Positions 17,339-26,949 of a DNA stretch of 64,000 nucleotides are shown in pieces; the stretch's first letter is position 1, and the number at the start of each line of letters is the position of its first letter. The position numbers were made by a program, and so were the translations under genes. The stretch comes from Bradyrhizobium sp. ORS 285 (GTDB lineage Bacteria > Pseudomonadota > Alphaproteobacteria > Rhizobiales > Xanthobacteraceae): positions 4,361,001 through 4,425,000 of the forward strand of contig NZ_LT859959.1 in the NCBI RefSeq assembly GCF_900176205.1, given 5' to 3'. Below the pieces are notes generated by a model. That model had not been told where the DNA came from. It saw only the letters and a program-made list of their open reading frames with translations, and searched no databases.

Positions 17339-17728
17339 ATGATCCATCACGGCGGATGCTTCTGCGGCGCGGTGCGCTTCGAATGCCGGGGCGAGCCGAT
17401 CAACGTGCGCATCTGTCATTGCCGTAATTGCCAGAAGGCGATGGGCTCGCCGTTCTTCGCCCGAGCGCTGTTCTCGCATGATGCGCTGACGATTCACGGC
17501 GAGACCGCGCGCTTCCCCTCCTCGGATGCGCTCGACCGGATGTTCTGTCCGCGCTGCGGCGTCAGGCTGTTCTCCTGGCGCAACACCCGGCCGGTGGTCG
17601 GGGTGGCGCTGGCCTGCTTCGACGATCCCAATGCGTTTGCGCCGACCGAGCATATCTGGACCTCGGCCAAGATCGGCTGGGTCGCGATCAACGACGCTCT
17701 GCCGCAATTTCCGGAAAATCCCGCGTAG
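17339..17728 (+). CDS. GFA (glutathione-dependent formaldehyde-activating/CENP-V) family protein
   Basis: The protein has 129 residues. The zinc-binding Cys pattern of the GFA fold is present: GGCFCGAVRFEC, then CHCRNCQKAMGSPF, then FCPRCGVRLF. The start is set by GGGAG eight bases upstream. Only some members are shown to act with glutathione and formaldehyde, and most are uncharacterised, so enzymatic function is not assured. It is followed after 55 bases by a site-2 protease gene on the same strand. Confidence 0.88.
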   Translation: MIHHGGCFCGAVRFECRGEPINVRICHCRNCQKAMGSPFFARALFSHDALTIHGETARFPSSDALDRMFCPRCGVRLFSWRNTRPVVGVALACFDDPNAFAPTEHIWTSAKIGWVAINDALPQFPENPA

Positions 17729-17783
17729 CATCGCGGAACCATCGTGCCTATGTAAGGCGTCAACGCTCGCCGGAACCTGCTCC

Positions 17784-18464
17784 TTGAACCTCTCGCTCTA
17801 TGGCATCTCCATCTGGATCCTGCCGATCGTCATCGCCATTACCTTTCATGAGGCCGCCCATGCCTTCGTCGCCTGGCGGTTCGGCGACGACACGGCGCTC
17901 AAACTGGGCCGTGTCAGCTTCAACCCCGTCAAGCACATCGACCCGTTCGGCACGATCCTGCTGCCGGGCATGCTGCTGCTGTCCGGCTCGCCGTTTTTGT
18001 TCGGCTACGCCAAGCCGGTCCCGGTCAATTTCCGCAACCTGCAGCCGCTGCGGGTTGGCATGATCATGGTGGCACTGGCGGGCCCGGCGACCAACATCGC
18101 CCTGGCCCTGGCTGCCGGGCTGGCGTTCCATGCCCTGCCCTTCGTCCCGGCCGGGAGCGCGCAGTGGGTTGCTCACAATCTGCTCAATGCCTTTTCCTTC
18201 AACATCCTGCTGGCGGTATTCAACATGCTCCCGATACCGCCGCTCGATGGCGGCCGGGTCGCCGTCGGCCTGCTGCCATCAGTGCTGGCGCGGCCTTTTG
18301 CCCGGCTCGAGCCCTACGGCATGCTGATTCTGATCGGATTTTTGATCCTGCTGCCCCTGGCGGGTTCCCAGTTCGGTCTTAATCTTGATTTTGTGTCGGG
18401 GCTGCTCCGCGCCACGACCGATTCTCTCAAGCAACTGCTTCTGTTATTGACGGGTAACACCTAA
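17784..18464 (+). CDS. Site-2 protease (M50) family membrane metalloprotease
   Basis: The protein has 226 residues and is a polytopic membrane protein. ITFHEAAHAFVAWRFGDDTA carries the HExxH zinc motif inside the first membrane region. NMLPIPPLDGGRVAVGLLP carries the second conserved motif (N-x-x-P...LDGG) with the third zinc ligand Asp. Intramembrane proteases of this compact type lack PDZ domains. No ATG fits the conserved N-terminus, so I chose TTG 17784 (read as Met), preceded by a weak GGAA. The substrate is unknown. Confidence 0.88.
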   Translation: MNLSLYGISIWILPIVIAITFHEAAHAFVAWRFGDDTALKLGRVSFNPVKHIDPFGTILLPGMLLLSGSPFLFGYAKPVPVNFRNLQPLRVGMIMVALAGPATNIALALAAGLAFHALPFVPAGSAQWVAHNLLNAFSFNILLAVFNMLPIPPLDGGRVAVGLLPSVLARPFARLEPYGMLILIGFLILLPLAGSQFGLNLDFVSGLLRATTDSLKQLLLLLTGNT

Positions 18465-18505
18465 GTCTCTCGCATCAGGGACGGTAAACGAGCTCCGAGG
18501 CACTC

Positions 18506-18928
18506 TTGGTCAAAGCCGCTGACATGATGATCGCGCGCCGCGCCGATACGCGCGCCCGTGCCGATTTCGCGACATGGAAGATGATCGCCAAGCTGAACGG
18601 CGCCTCCGGGCTGCCGCCGGCCGCGCAGGAGTTCCTGGCGAGCTACAAGACCCGGCTCACCGACATGACGGAGCACGATGCGACCGAGGCCACCATCCGC
18701 GAGATGTACAAGGCCTATTACGCCGAGATGGGCGGCGGCGGCGCGCCGCCCGAGGTCAAGCCGGTGAAGGCCGAGCCGGTCACCGGCAACGTCACCGCCT
18801 TCCGCAAGCTGCCGCCGAAGCCGAAGGCTGCGCAAGGCGGCACCACCGCGCCGCGCAAGCTGCCGGTGGCGCTGATCTTCGCGGCGCTCTGCGTGGTCTA
18901 TGTCGGGATCCGGCTGTACTTGCAGTGA
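18506..18928 (+). CDS. Tail-anchored-type protein of unknown function
   Basis: The protein has 140 residues. The N-terminal two thirds are soluble and helical (FATWKMIAKLNGASGLPPAAQEFLASYKTRL, TIREMYKAYYAEMGGGG). A Pro/Lys-rich linker follows, then a single C-terminal hydrophobic helix (LPVALIFAALCVVYVGIRLYL). The layout suggests an inner-membrane protein anchored by its tail. TTG 18506 with CGAGG upstream is preferred; ATG 18524 is the alternative. No family was recognised. Confidence 0.6.
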   Translation: MVKAADMMIARRADTRARADFATWKMIAKLNGASGLPPAAQEFLASYKTRLTDMTEHDATEATIREMYKAYYAEMGGGGAPPEVKPVKAEPVTGNVTAFRKLPPKPKAAQGGTTAPRKLPVALIFAALCVVYVGIRLYLQ

Positions 18929-18949
18929 GGCCTGACGGACCTCACCCGC

Positions 18950-19738
18950 TCATTTCGGCGGGTTGAACTTGACCGGCAGGACGAAGGAGAACTCGTCCTC
19001 GGTGAGCCCCGCCGGAGGCTTCGGCACCGGATCCGAACGGCGCACCATGTTGACCGCGGCCTGATCGAAGTCCGGATCGCCCGAGGTTTCCTTGACGTCG
19101 ACCGAGACGATGCGGCCGAGCCGGTTGAGGACGAGCGCCAGCTTGAGCTGGGCGGCGACCTTCTTTCCAGCAGGATACTTTTTGTGCAGCTCGAAATAGG
19201 CGCTGATCTTGCGGCCCCAATTGGCCGTCAGCCGCTCCACGTCCTTGCCGATGCCGGCGTTCGGCGCCTTGGTTTTCTCGGCTTCGGGCGTCTTCTCGTC
19301 CAGCGCCTTGCGCGCACTGTCCTCGGAGGCCTCCTGCGCCTCTGAGGCCTGGGTCTGGACGGTCGCGACCTTCTGCTCTTCGGTCGGCTTCTTCACATCC
19401 GAGGTCGTGACCTCACGGTCGGCCTCTTCCGTCGTGGTCGGGACATCCTTCTGTAGATCGGTCTGCTCGACCTCGGCCTTCTGCTCCTGCATCTGCGGAG
19501 CGGCCGCCTGGGCCACCGAGTCCTGCCCGACCGGCACCTCATCATTGTCGACCTTGGGCGAGCCCATCTCGATGTCGATGACTTCGGCACCGGCCGCGCC
19601 GAGGCCACCGGTCTCCTCGTCATCCTTGAGATGCGTCAGCGCCAGCGCTGCGCCGCCGACATGCAGCAGCAGCGCGCCGAGAATGGCCAGCAACCAGAGG
19701 CGTCGCGAAGAGGCGTGACCGTGATCGAGGTCGCTCAT
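18950..19738 (-). CDS. tonB: TonB-type energy-transducing protein
   Basis: The protein has 262 residues. A single N-terminal membrane helix (LWLLAILGALLLHVGGAALAL) is followed by a long periplasmic linker and a C-terminal TonB domain (about 165-255: ISAYFELHKKYPAGKK, VLNRLGRIVSVDVKETSGDPDFDQAAVNMVRRSDPVPKPP). It passes energy from ExbB/ExbD to the outer-membrane receptor. The linker is rich in Glu, Thr and Ala and not in Pro-Lys repeats as in classical TonB. It is the last gene of the receptor-piuC-exbB-exbD-tonB unit. Confidence 0.9.
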   Translation of the reverse strand: MSDLDHGHASSRRLWLLAILGALLLHVGGAALALTHLKDDEETGGLGAAGAEVIDIEMGSPKVDNDEVPVGQDSVAQAAAPQMQEQKAEVEQTDLQKDVPTTTEEADREVTTSDVKKPTEEQKVATVQTQASEAQEASEDSARKALDEKTPEAEKTKAPNAGIGKDVERLTANWGRKISAYFELHKKYPAGKKVAAQLKLALVLNRLGRIVSVDVKETSGDPDFDQAAVNMVRRSDPVPKPPAGLTEDEFSFVLPVKFNPPK

Positions 19739-19754
19739 GGTAGGCAGCGCTCCC

Positions 19755-20234
19755 TCACGGCTGCGCGGGCTGGGCTGCCGGCGCCGCGGCAGATCCCTGG
19801 GCGGCCGCGGCAGACGGCGCTTCCAGCGCAACAAGCTTGATCTTGGTGTAGCCGCCGACGCGCAGCAGCTCCAGCACCCCCATCAGCTCGCCATAGGGCA
19901 CCAGCTTGTCGGCGCGCAGGAAGATCGGCCGGTCCTTCGGCTGATCGGTCATGGCGTCGAGGTCGCGCACCAGATCGACGCGCTTCACCAGGTTTTCGCC
20001 GATCGCAAGCGACAGGTCCGGCTTGATCGAGACGTAGGTCGGCTTGTCCGGCTTCTTCTGCGGCGTCGCGCTCGACGACGGCAGGTCGATCGGCAGGTCG
20101 ACGGTCGACAGCGGCGCGGCCACCATGAAGATGATCAGCAGCACCAGGATGACGTCGATGAACGGCGTCACGTTGATGTCGTGGGTCTCGTCGAAATCGG
20201 CGTCGAGATCACCTTCGGAGAGCGAGACGGCCAT
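19755..20234 (-). CDS. exbD: Biopolymer transport protein ExbD
   Basis: The protein has 159 residues. A short cytoplasmic N-terminus is followed by INVTPFIDVILVLLIIFMVAAP, the ExbD transmembrane helix with its essential Asp, then a periplasmic domain with LRADKLVPYGELMGVLELLRVGGYTKI. It forms the proton-driven ExbB-ExbD motor that drives TonB. A short Ala/Pro/Gln-rich tail ends the protein. It lies between exbB (6-base gap) and tonB (16-base gap). Confidence 0.95.
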   Translation of the reverse strand: MAVSLSEGDLDADFDETHDINVTPFIDVILVLLIIFMVAAPLSTVDLPIDLPSSSATPQKKPDKPTYVSIKPDLSLAIGENLVKRVDLVRDLDAMTDQPKDRPIFLRADKLVPYGELMGVLELLRVGGYTKIKLVALEAPSAAAAQGSAAAPAAQPAQP

Positions 20235-20240
20235 CGCCTG

Positions 20241-21179
20241 CTACTCCGCCGCGCGCGCATGGACGCTGATGTGGCTGCGATCGAGATCGCGCGACAGCAG
20301 CCGCCCGGTGGCGCCCGAGGCACGGTTGACGAGCTCAAGATAGCCCTTCGTGACGCGCGAGAAGTGATTGTAGATGATGACCGCGGGGATCGCGGCGGCC
20401 AGGCCGATCGCGGTCGCCAGCAGCGCTTCGGCGATGCCCGGCGCGACCACGGCGAGATTGGTGGTCTGCGATTTGGAGATGCCGATGAAGCTGTTCATGA
20501 TGCCCCAGACGGTGCCGAACAGGCCGACGAAGGGCGAGATCGCGCCGACGGTGGCGAGCAGGCCCATGCCGACGCGTACGCGCCGCGCCTCGGCGCGCAC
20601 GATCTCGGTGAAGCTCGAGGCCGCGCGCTCCTTGATGCCTTCGTCGCTGTTGAGCCCGGCCGACAGCCGCGCCTCAGAGATCGCGGCATGCAGCAGCGTC
20701 GACGCGACGTTCTTCGCGCTGTTGCCTTGCCCGAGCGCGAGCTGCGCCTCGGCGAGCGACTTCGCAGCGGTCAGCTTGCGCAGCGCGGCCGTGAGGCGAC
20801 CACGCAGCACCGAGAACTCGATGCTCTTGGCAATCAGGATCGTCCAGCTCGCGACCGAGGCCAGCGCCAGCGCGATCATGACCGCTTTGACGATCATGTC
20901 GGCCTTGAGGAACATGCCCAGCGGTGACAGCTCGTCGAGCCCGGTGGCAACTGCCTTGCCAGCGCGTGCAGCGCCGCTCTCGGCACTCGCCGGCGCCGTC
21001 GAGATGGGCGAGGCCTGCCCTGCCGCCGGCTGGTTTGCGGCGGGCTGCGCCGACACTTCTGTCGAGATCACTGGCGCGGCCGGCGCCGGCTGACCGACCT
21101 GCTGCGCGCCCGCTGGGTTAACGGCTGAAATGGTCAAAAATGACAGGACGATTGCAAACCTAGCGAGGAACGATGTCAT
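20241..21179 (-). CDS. exbB: ExbB proton-channel protein, tonB-system
   Basis: About 312 residues. It has a signal-like N-terminus ending AGAQQ and a Pro/Ala-rich periplasmic stretch. The three-helix ExbB/TolQ/MotA domain follows, with [37 protein letters not shown] and [33 protein letters not shown]. The long N-terminal extension is usual for alphaproteobacterial ExbB. The start could be 21209, 21182 or 21179; I prefer 21179 since GAG lies five bases upstream. It follows piuC closely, and coupling is likely. Confidence 0.93.
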   Translation of the reverse strand: MTSFLARFAIVLSFLTISAVNPAGAQQVGQPAPAAPVISTEVSAQPAANQPAAGQASPISTAPASAESGAARAGKAVATGLDELSPLGMFLKADMIVKAVMIALALASVASWTILIAKSIEFSVLRGRLTAALRKLTAAKSLAEAQLALGQGNSAKNVASTLLHAAISEARLSAGLNSDEGIKERAASSFTEIVRAEARRVRVGMGLLATVGAISPFVGLFGTVWGIMNSFIGISKSQTTNLAVVAPGIAEALLATAIGLAAAIPAVIIYNHFSRVTKGYLELVNRASGATGRLLSRDLDRSHISVHARAAE

Positions 21180-21193
21180 CATATCTCGGCCCA

Positions 21194-21883
21194 CTAAACC
21201 TCGGCCCATTGCCGGATCAGATTGTGATAGATGCCGGTCAGCTTGACCGCATCGGGATCGTCCCTCCCGAGGCGTTCCGCCAAGCTCTGGATCGCCGTGT
21301 CCAGATCGAAGATCATGCTCCGGACATGAGCATCCCGTATCATGCTCTGCATCCAGAAAAAAGAGGCGACCCGGGCGCCTCTCGTCACCGGCGTGACCAT
21401 GTGAAGGCTCGATGACGGATACAGCACCGCATGCCCTGCGGGCAACTTGACTTCGTGCGATCCGTAGGTGTCCTCGATCACAAGCTCGCCACCGTCATAG
21501 GTGTCGGGCTCGGCCAGGAACAGCGTCATCGAGAGGTCGGTGCGGATGCGAAGCCCTGTCAACGGATCGCCGCGCACGGCGTTGTCGACATGGATGCCGA
21601 AATGGTCGCCGCGCGACGCCGTGTAGCGGTTGAACAGAGGCGGAAAGATCTGCAGCGGGATCGCCGCCGATAGGAAGCGCGGATTCTTCGTCAACGCACT
21701 GATGATGCGCTGGCCCAGCACCCGCGCCGCCTCGCCGTCCGGCGGCAACTGCTCGTTGCGCTTGACCATGGCCGACTGCGCCCCGGCCGTCGAGCGGCCG
21801 TCCTCCCACCCCGCCGCATCCATGATGCGGCGGAAGTCGGCGACCTCGTCTTTGGACAGAACGTCCGGGATGCAGATCAGCAT
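21194..21883 (-). CDS. piuC: PiuC/PKHD-type Fe(II)/2-oxoglutarate hydroxylase
   Basis: The protein has 229 residues. The 2-oxoglutarate oxygenase core shows [10 protein letters not shown] (His and Asp iron ligands), [20 protein letters not shown] (distal His and the 2OG-binding Arg), and [20 protein letters not shown]. PiuC/YbiX proteins are regularly encoded beside catecholate siderophore receptors. Their exact substrate is not settled. The ATG lies two bases after the receptor's stop, so the two are coupled. Here it sits between the receptor and exbB in one operon. Confidence 0.92.
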   Translation of the reverse strand: MLICIPDVLSKDEVADFRRIMDAAGWEDGRSTAGAQSAMVKRNEQLPPDGEAARVLGQRIISALTKNPRFLSAAIPLQIFPPLFNRYTASRGDHFGIHVDNAVRGDPLTGLRIRTDLSMTLFLAEPDTYDGGELVIEDTYGSHEVKLPAGHAVLYPSSSLHMVTPVTRGARVASFFWMQSMIRDAHVRSMIFDLDTAIQSLAERLGRDDPDAVKLTGIYHNLIRQWAEV

Positions 21884-21885
21884 GA

Positions 21886-24270
21886 TCAGAACTTCGCAGT
21901 GGTGACGATGTAGAAGGCGCGCCCCGGGGCGACGGCGACGAACGGCACCGCGCTCCGATACAGCGTGTCGTAGTAAAGCTTGTTGGTCAGGTTCTGCGCG
22001 TACAGCTTCATCGTCCAGTTCTTGTCGATCTTCTTCTCGACAAACGCATCGAAGCGCCAGTACGCCGGCAGCTCGTTGCCGGTGTTGGCCGCGAAGGTGC
22101 CGCCATAGACCTTGGAGCGGTACACCGCCTGGCCGCCGATCTCCCAGCCATTGTCGAACTTGTACTTCGACAGCATGCTGAAGGACTGATGCGCGATGTT
22201 GGCGAGCTGCAGGCCGACGTTCGAGGGGATGCCGCTCTGCGTCACCTTGGACTGCATCAGCACCAGGCCGCCGAAGATGCTCCAGCGGTCGGTGAGCTTG
22301 CCTTCCGCCTCGATGTCGATGCCCTGGATGCGATAGGCCGCGCCCGAGGTGAGGACGCTGTTGACCGTCTCGCGCGCATTGTCCTTGGTGGTCTGGAACA
22401 GCGCACCGGACACCAGGAGGTGGCGATCGACCAGCTCCCATTTGGTGCCAAGCTCGGCGGCCTTGTTGCGCTCCGGCCCGAGCAGCACCGCGGTGTTGGC
22501 GGGCACGCCGCCGTAATCGGTGGCGGTAGCATCGAGCTCGGAGCCGAACGGATTGGCCGAGGTCGCATAGGCTGCATAAATGCTGCCGATCGGCATCGGC
22601 TTGTAGACAAGTCCGACATTGTAGTTGACCAGGTCGGCATTCATCTTGAGGTATTTCGGCGAGTTGGTCGACGAGCTCATGTTGTAGCCGTCGTAACGTA
22701 CGCCGCCATTCAGGATGATGATGTCCCGCCAATTGGCAGTGTCCATCACGTAGACACTGTTGGTGTTGACGCCGTAGCGCGTCGGATTGCCCGTCAGCGA
22801 CGGCAGCGTCGTGTACTGCCTGTAGGTGTACTGCGGCGAGTAGAGATTGACGCCGGTGACCGCGGAGGTACTCGTCGAGCCGGCGCCGAACAGCTCCGCC
22901 GCCAGACCGGTGTAACGGTCGATCGAGATGTTCTCGTTGGAAAACTCCGTGCCCACCACCGCGGTGTGCTTCACGCCCCAGGTATCGAGCTTGAAGGTGG
23001 CGTCGTTCTGGTTGGCCCAGACGTCGACGGTCTGAAAGCGGCTCTGCGTGCTCGCCGTTGTGGTCCAGAGCAGTGGATTCGGGCTGGTCGTAATCGGGTT
23101 CTGCGGCAGCGTGCCGATGTAGTTCAGCTCGGAATGCTCGCCGCGGAACTTGCTGGTCAGCGTGATCGCCTCGTTGACCTTATACTCGGCCGTGGCGGTG
23201 CCGAAATCCTGGCGCGCGGCCTGGAAGTCACGGTTTAGGAAGCCGTACCAGGTGTTGCGCGGAATGCCGGCCGAGGTCACCGGAACGTTGCCCTGCTTGT
23301 AGTAGGGCACACCGAAATCCGGATAGCCGGAGAGATCGGTGTGGACGTAGTTCGTGGTGAACTTGAGATCCTCGGTCGGCGTCCACTTGGTCGAGAGGAA
23401 CGCGCCCCAGCGATCGTCGGTGACGAAGTTGCGTCCCGCGACGTTGGAATCCTGGAACACGCCGCCGCTGCGCACCGAGACCGTCGGCGAGATCACCTGG
23501 TTGACGTCGAGCGTGACCCGCTTCTGCTGGTCGGTGCCGAACTCGGTATCCATGCGCTTGAAGTTGGTGTCGCCCGCCTGCTTGGTGACGATGTTGATGG
23601 CGCCGCCGGCGGTGCCGCGCCCCGCATAGGACGACGCCGGGCCGCGCAGGATCTCGATCTGCTCGGTGAAGAAGTTCTCCCTGATCGACACCGCGGGATC
23701 GCGGATGCCGTCGATGAAGACGTCGTTGCGGGCATCGAAACCGCGGATGAAGAAGCGGTCGCCGAACGCGTTGCCGCCCTCGCCCGAGCCCAGCGTCACG
23801 CCGGCGGTCGAGCGGCCGATCTCCTTGAGCGCCGTGACGTGCTTGTCCTGCAGCACCTCCTTGCTCATGACGGTGATCGTCTTCGGCGTGTTCAGCAGCG
23901 GCTCCGGAAACTTGCCCGAGGCCTGGACGCGGTTGACCTTGTAGGGCTCGGCAGCATCCGCATAGGGGTTGGCATCGGGCGCGGAAAGCCCGCCGGCGTT
24001 CGGGAACGCCACCGCGGCCTGCTGCGCCCCCTGCGTGCGGGCGGCGCGGCGCAGGGCATTGCGCGTGCGAACCTGCTCGGCACTCGGCTTGGACGACGTC
24101 GGCTTGGCGCGCGCGACCGGGGCATCGACATTGACCGGCGGCAGATCGGAGGCGGGTTGCGCCTCCACCGACGACACCGATGCCACCGCCATCAACCCGG
24201 CGACCGCCGATACTTTGGTGACGAACGGCCCCTCGCCCCGTCCGTCATTGAACTTCCCGGCAAACTTCAT
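21886..24270 (-). CDS. TonB-dependent siderophore receptor (Fiu-like)
   Basis: The protein has 794 residues. The signal peptide covers roughly 1-37 (ending SSVEA). The plug domain starts near [24 protein letters not shown] and includes [19 protein letters not shown] and [25 protein letters not shown]. The rest is a 22-strand barrel ending in an aromatic residue (VTTAKF). The pairing with piuC and the plug motifs point to catecholate-type ferric siderophores, as for Fiu; this is inference. GAGGG seven bases upstream supports ATG 24270 over 24315. It heads the iron-uptake operon. Confidence 0.93.
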   Translation of the reverse strand: MKFAGKFNDGRGEGPFVTKVSAVAGLMAVASVSSVEAQPASDLPPVNVDAPVARAKPTSSKPSAEQVRTRNALRRAARTQGAQQAAVAFPNAGGLSAPDANPYADAAEPYKVNRVQASGKFPEPLLNTPKTITVMSKEVLQDKHVTALKEIGRSTAGVTLGSGEGGNAFGDRFFIRGFDARNDVFIDGIRDPAVSIRENFFTEQIEILRGPASSYAGRGTAGGAINIVTKQAGDTNFKRMDTEFGTDQQKRVTLDVNQVISPTVSVRSGGVFQDSNVAGRNFVTDDRWGAFLSTKWTPTEDLKFTTNYVHTDLSGYPDFGVPYYKQGNVPVTSAGIPRNTWYGFLNRDFQAARQDFGTATAEYKVNEAITLTSKFRGEHSELNYIGTLPQNPITTSPNPLLWTTTASTQSRFQTVDVWANQNDATFKLDTWGVKHTAVVGTEFSNENISIDRYTGLAAELFGAGSTSTSAVTGVNLYSPQYTYRQYTTLPSLTGNPTRYGVNTNSVYVMDTANWRDIIILNGGVRYDGYNMSSSTNSPKYLKMNADLVNYNVGLVYKPMPIGSIYAAYATSANPFGSELDATATDYGGVPANTAVLLGPERNKAAELGTKWELVDRHLLVSGALFQTTKDNARETVNSVLTSGAAYRIQGIDIEAEGKLTDRWSIFGGLVLMQSKVTQSGIPSNVGLQLANIAHQSFSMLSKYKFDNGWEIGGQAVYRSKVYGGTFAANTGNELPAYWRFDAFVEKKIDKNWTMKLYAQNLTNKLYYDTLYRSAVPFVAVAPGRAFYIVTTAKF

Positions 24271-24452
24271 CGCTGCGCCCTCGCGCAGCGAACGCGGTGC
24301 TCTCACCTGTCCCATTTGAATTTCACGCGCCCCAGATTTTTCATTTCACATCGCGACCGCGGATCATTCGCAGTGCGACGATGTCTGTTGGTATCGGGCG
24401 TGTTTCAGGGGGTCAATTTGAGGAGCCCTAATTTGGCCTTGAATAGTTCCAG

Positions 24453-24469
24453 ATCAAAACAATTCTAAA
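24453..24469 (-). promoter_or_regulatory. Candidate ICE box (Irr-type iron control), distal to the proximal gene
   Basis: Read leftward the site is TTTAGAATTGTTTTGAT, compared with the palindromic ICE pattern TTTAGAA-n3-TTCTAAA. The first half matches fully and the second partly (4 of 7). It lies about 185 bases upstream of the receptor gene. Regulation by Irr is an inference from the pattern and the iron-uptake genes. Confidence 0.45.
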
Positions 24470-24495
24470 AACGCTCAACTAATAACGATGCGGAA

Positions 24496-24512
24496 CTTGA
24501 AATCGTTCTAAA
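24496..24512 (-). promoter_or_regulatory. Candidate ICE box (Irr-type iron control), second copy
   Basis: Read leftward the site is TTTAGAACGATTTCAAG. The first half of the ICE pattern is again complete and the second half partial (4 of 7). Two such sites 43 bases apart, in the same orientation and upstream of a siderophore-receptor operon, are more suggestive together than either alone. Confidence 0.45.
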
Positions 24513-24554
24513 CAGCGCGATTGGGCACGCGCTGTTGTCGAGACGCCTCACATC

Positions 24555-24815
24555 TCAGCTCGCCGGGCCGGCCGGCTCGTCGCTGCTCGGCGGCTTCATC
24601 AGCGAGAACAGCTCGTCCACGGTCTGCACCGCGACCGCCCGCACGCGATCCGAATTGTCGACGCCCGCAATGCGCACGCCGTTGACGACCGCCCTGATCT
24701 CATCGCGAAAATCGGTGAGGAAGCGCAAGGGATCGCGCTGCTCGTTGGCGACGCGCGCGATCAGGCCGGTGACCAGGATCTGGCACGCGAGCATCTTGCC
24801 GTTCAGTTCTTCCAT
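24555..24815 (-). CDS. Small protein of unknown function
   Basis: The protein has 86 residues, is soluble and is predicted largely helical (MEELNGKMLACQILVTGLIARVANEQRDPLRFLTDFRDEI at the N-terminus). It ends with a Pro/Ser-rich tail. GGAAG six bases upstream gives reasonable support for the start. No domain was recognised. It stands between the iron operon promoter and a marR-type gene, both reading leftward. Confidence 0.6.
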   Translation of the reverse strand: MEELNGKMLACQILVTGLIARVANEQRDPLRFLTDFRDEIRAVVNGVRIAGVDNSDRVRAVAVQTVDELFSLMKPPSSDEPAGPAS

Positions 24816-25130
24816 CGAAAGCTTCCCATGTTATGTGGTCGCACGGCGGGTCGTCGCCACACCGGCCGACGCTGCCCTGCTCTGGTTGAAACCGCGCTTG
24901 CCCGGCCGCTTCATCGAGCCGCCGACATCAACCGCTTCTAATCAGCTCTCATCGGGCGCGACAAGACGGCGACAATACGTCAACCGACGGCGCGGCGGTC
25001 AGCCTTGCGGCCATCACGGATCGGAAACAAGCGACGGCGGCCTATCGCTCGAACCCGAGCGATCGACTCTCCGGTTTTTCGCACTCAGGATGTCTCATCC
25101 AGGAAACGCAACTCTGGATCGGAAGAACGC
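24816..25130. other. Intergenic gap, nothing recognised
   Basis: About 315 bases between the 86-residue gene and the marR gene. No gene, hairpin terminator or clear repeat was seen. Frames that cross it are extensions of frames antisense to the neighbours. Confidence 0.5.
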
Positions 25131-25610
25131 CTATCCGAGCGAGCCCGGCGATTTGATCGCGATGCCGGTCTTAGTTTCGGACAACGTCTTGATGCGCTCC
25201 TTCAGCTCGCGCAGCGTGGCGAGGCAGGAGGTCACTGCGGCGTCCGGGATGTCGTGCAGCACGTCGGCGACGACCGCGTCGCGCACCTCGTCGAGGCTGT
25301 CGGCGAGCTCGCGGCCGGCCGCAGTGAGGTAGAGCCGATTCGCGCGGCGATCCCTCGGATCATGCCGGCGCTCCAGCAATCCCTGCTCGACGAGCCGGTC
25401 AAGCAAACGCACCAGCGATATCGGCTGCAGTTCCAGCACATCGGCGAGATCGACCTGCGACAACCCTTCCTGCGCGCGGAGCCGAAACAACACCACCCAT
25501 TGCGCGCGCGTCGTGCCGCGCTGCTTGGCACGATGATCAATATAGTTGCGGAGAATGCGCGAGCTTTCGACAAGCTGCGCGATCAGCTGACGTCTGTCGT
25601 CCAGCGACAT
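25131..25610 (-). CDS. MarR-family regulator, divergent from RND pump operon
   Basis: The protein has 159 residues. The winged helix reads LRAQEGLSQVDLADVLELQPISLVRLLDRLVEQGLLERRHDPRDRRANRLYLTAAGR, the standard MarR pattern including the DxRxxR wing. GGGAGG eight bases upstream fixes the start. It is divergent from the adaptor and pump genes that follow and probably controls them in response to a small ligand (inferred from arrangement). Confidence 0.92.
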   Translation of the reverse strand: MSLDDRRQLIAQLVESSRILRNYIDHRAKQRGTTRAQWVVLFRLRAQEGLSQVDLADVLELQPISLVRLLDRLVEQGLLERRHDPRDRRANRLYLTAAGRELADSLDEVRDAVVADVLHDIPDAAVTSCLATLRELKERIKTLSETKTGIAIKSPGSLG

Positions 25611-25684
25611 GGCCGTGACCTCCCGTGAAGACTTGTGATCGCACTGCGAAGCTTGCCAATTGTTTAGGTTCGGCCAAGCTCTCG

Positions 25685-25696
25685 TGTGTTTACACA
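25685..25696. promoter_or_regulatory. Small palindrome in marR/pump divergent promoter region
   Basis: TGTGT-TT-ACACA is a perfect 5-base inverted repeat, 75 bases upstream of marR and 84 bases upstream of the adaptor gene. It is a candidate operator but short, so chance is possible. Confidence 0.35.
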
Positions 25697-25779
25697 TTAA
25701 TTGCGTGCGTACTATATCTGGGCCGCTGGGAATGGCTTTAAAGACCCGTTATCCTGTCCGTCTCAGCATGTGGGCCAGC

Positions 25780-26949
25780 ATGAAGACATCACGAACCATC
25801 ACATGGATCCTGCTGCTCGCGGCCCTCGGCGGCGCCGGCTATTACGGCTGGCAGCGTTATCAGGATGCTGACGCAGCGAAGAAGACCGCCGCGCAGAAAT
25901 CGTCTCGGCCGCCGGCGGTTCGAGTATCGACCGTCCCGGTCGAGAAGACGGACTTCCCGGTCTTCCTCACCGGCCTCGGCACCGTGCAGGGCTTCAATAC
26001 CGTCCAGGTCCGCACCCGCGTCGATGGCCAGATCGACAAGATCGCCTTTACCGAAGGCCAGCTCGTGAACGAGGGCGACCTCCTGGTCGAGATCGATCCG
26101 CGACCGTTCCAGGCCGCCCTCGACCAGGCCAAGGCCAAGAAGGCCCAGGACGAAGCCAATCTCAACAACGCCAACCTCGATCTGCAGCGCACCACCAAGC
26201 TCGGCGAGTTCGCGACCCGGCAGCAGCAGGACACACAGCGCTCCACCGTCGCGCAGCTGACGGCGCAGATCGCCGCCGACGACGCCGCCATCGCCAATGC
26301 CCAGACCCAGCTCGGCTACACCCAGGTGAAGGCGCCGATTTCCGGCGTGGCCGGGCTGCGCCAGGTCGACATCGGCAACATCGTCAATTCGTCGAGCCAG
26401 ACCGGCATCGTCTCGATCGCGCAGATCGAGCCGATCGCGGTGATCTTCACCGCGCCGGAGGAGCAGCTGCCCTACATCAACGAGGCGCAGAAGACCGCAG
26501 CGCTGAAGGTGATCGCGTTCACAACCGACGGCAAGAAGCAGCTCGCCGAAGGCAAGCTGATGGTCGTGAACAACCAGGTCGACACGTCCAGTGGAACGAT
26601 CCGGCTGAAGGCGGTGTTCGACAACAAGGACCACGTGCTGTGGCCGGGCCAGTCGGTCTCGACGCGTCTGCTGGTGCGGACGCTGAAGGATGCCACGGTG
26701 GTTCCTGACGACGCTGTCCAGCATTCCACCAGCGGGCTCTATTCGTACACCGTGAGCCCCGACAACAAGGCCGAGCTGCGCAAGGTCAAGGTCGGCGCCT
26801 CGATCGATGGCCGCACGGTGATCGAAGAGGGTCTGACCCCCGGCCAGCAGGTGATCACGGGCGGTCAATTCAAGGTACAGCCGGGCTCCCTCGTGACCAC
26901 CGCGGTCGCCAGCACGGAGCCGGCGGCAGCGAAGGTCCGGCAGGAATGA
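25780..26949 (+). CDS. RND efflux periplasmic adaptor (MdtA-like)
   Basis: The protein has 389 residues. An N-terminal membrane helix (ITWILLLAALGGAGYYGW) lacks a lipobox. Lipoyl halves are at RVDGQIDKIAFTEGQLVNEGDLLVEIDPRPF and YTQVKAPISGVAGLRQVDIGNIV, flanking an Ala/Gln-rich helical hairpin. Barrel and membrane-proximal domains follow. Starts at 25732 and 25768 are possible; 25780 was chosen because it places the membrane helix normally. Its stop overlaps the pump gene's ATG by four bases. Together they form an MdtAB-type drug efflux unit. Confidence 0.92.
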   Translation: MKTSRTITWILLLAALGGAGYYGWQRYQDADAAKKTAAQKSSRPPAVRVSTVPVEKTDFPVFLTGLGTVQGFNTVQVRTRVDGQIDKIAFTEGQLVNEGDLLVEIDPRPFQAALDQAKAKKAQDEANLNNANLDLQRTTKLGEFATRQQQDTQRSTVAQLTAQIAADDAAIANAQTQLGYTQVKAPISGVAGLRQVDIGNIVNSSSQTGIVSIAQIEPIAVIFTAPEEQLPYINEAQKTAALKVIAFTTDGKKQLAEGKLMVVNNQVDTSSGTIRLKAVFDNKDHVLWPGQSVSTRLLVRTLKDATVVPDDAVQHSTSGLYSYTVSPDNKAELRKVKVGASIDGRTVIEEGLTPGQQVITGGQFKVQPGSLVTTAVASTEPAAAKVRQE

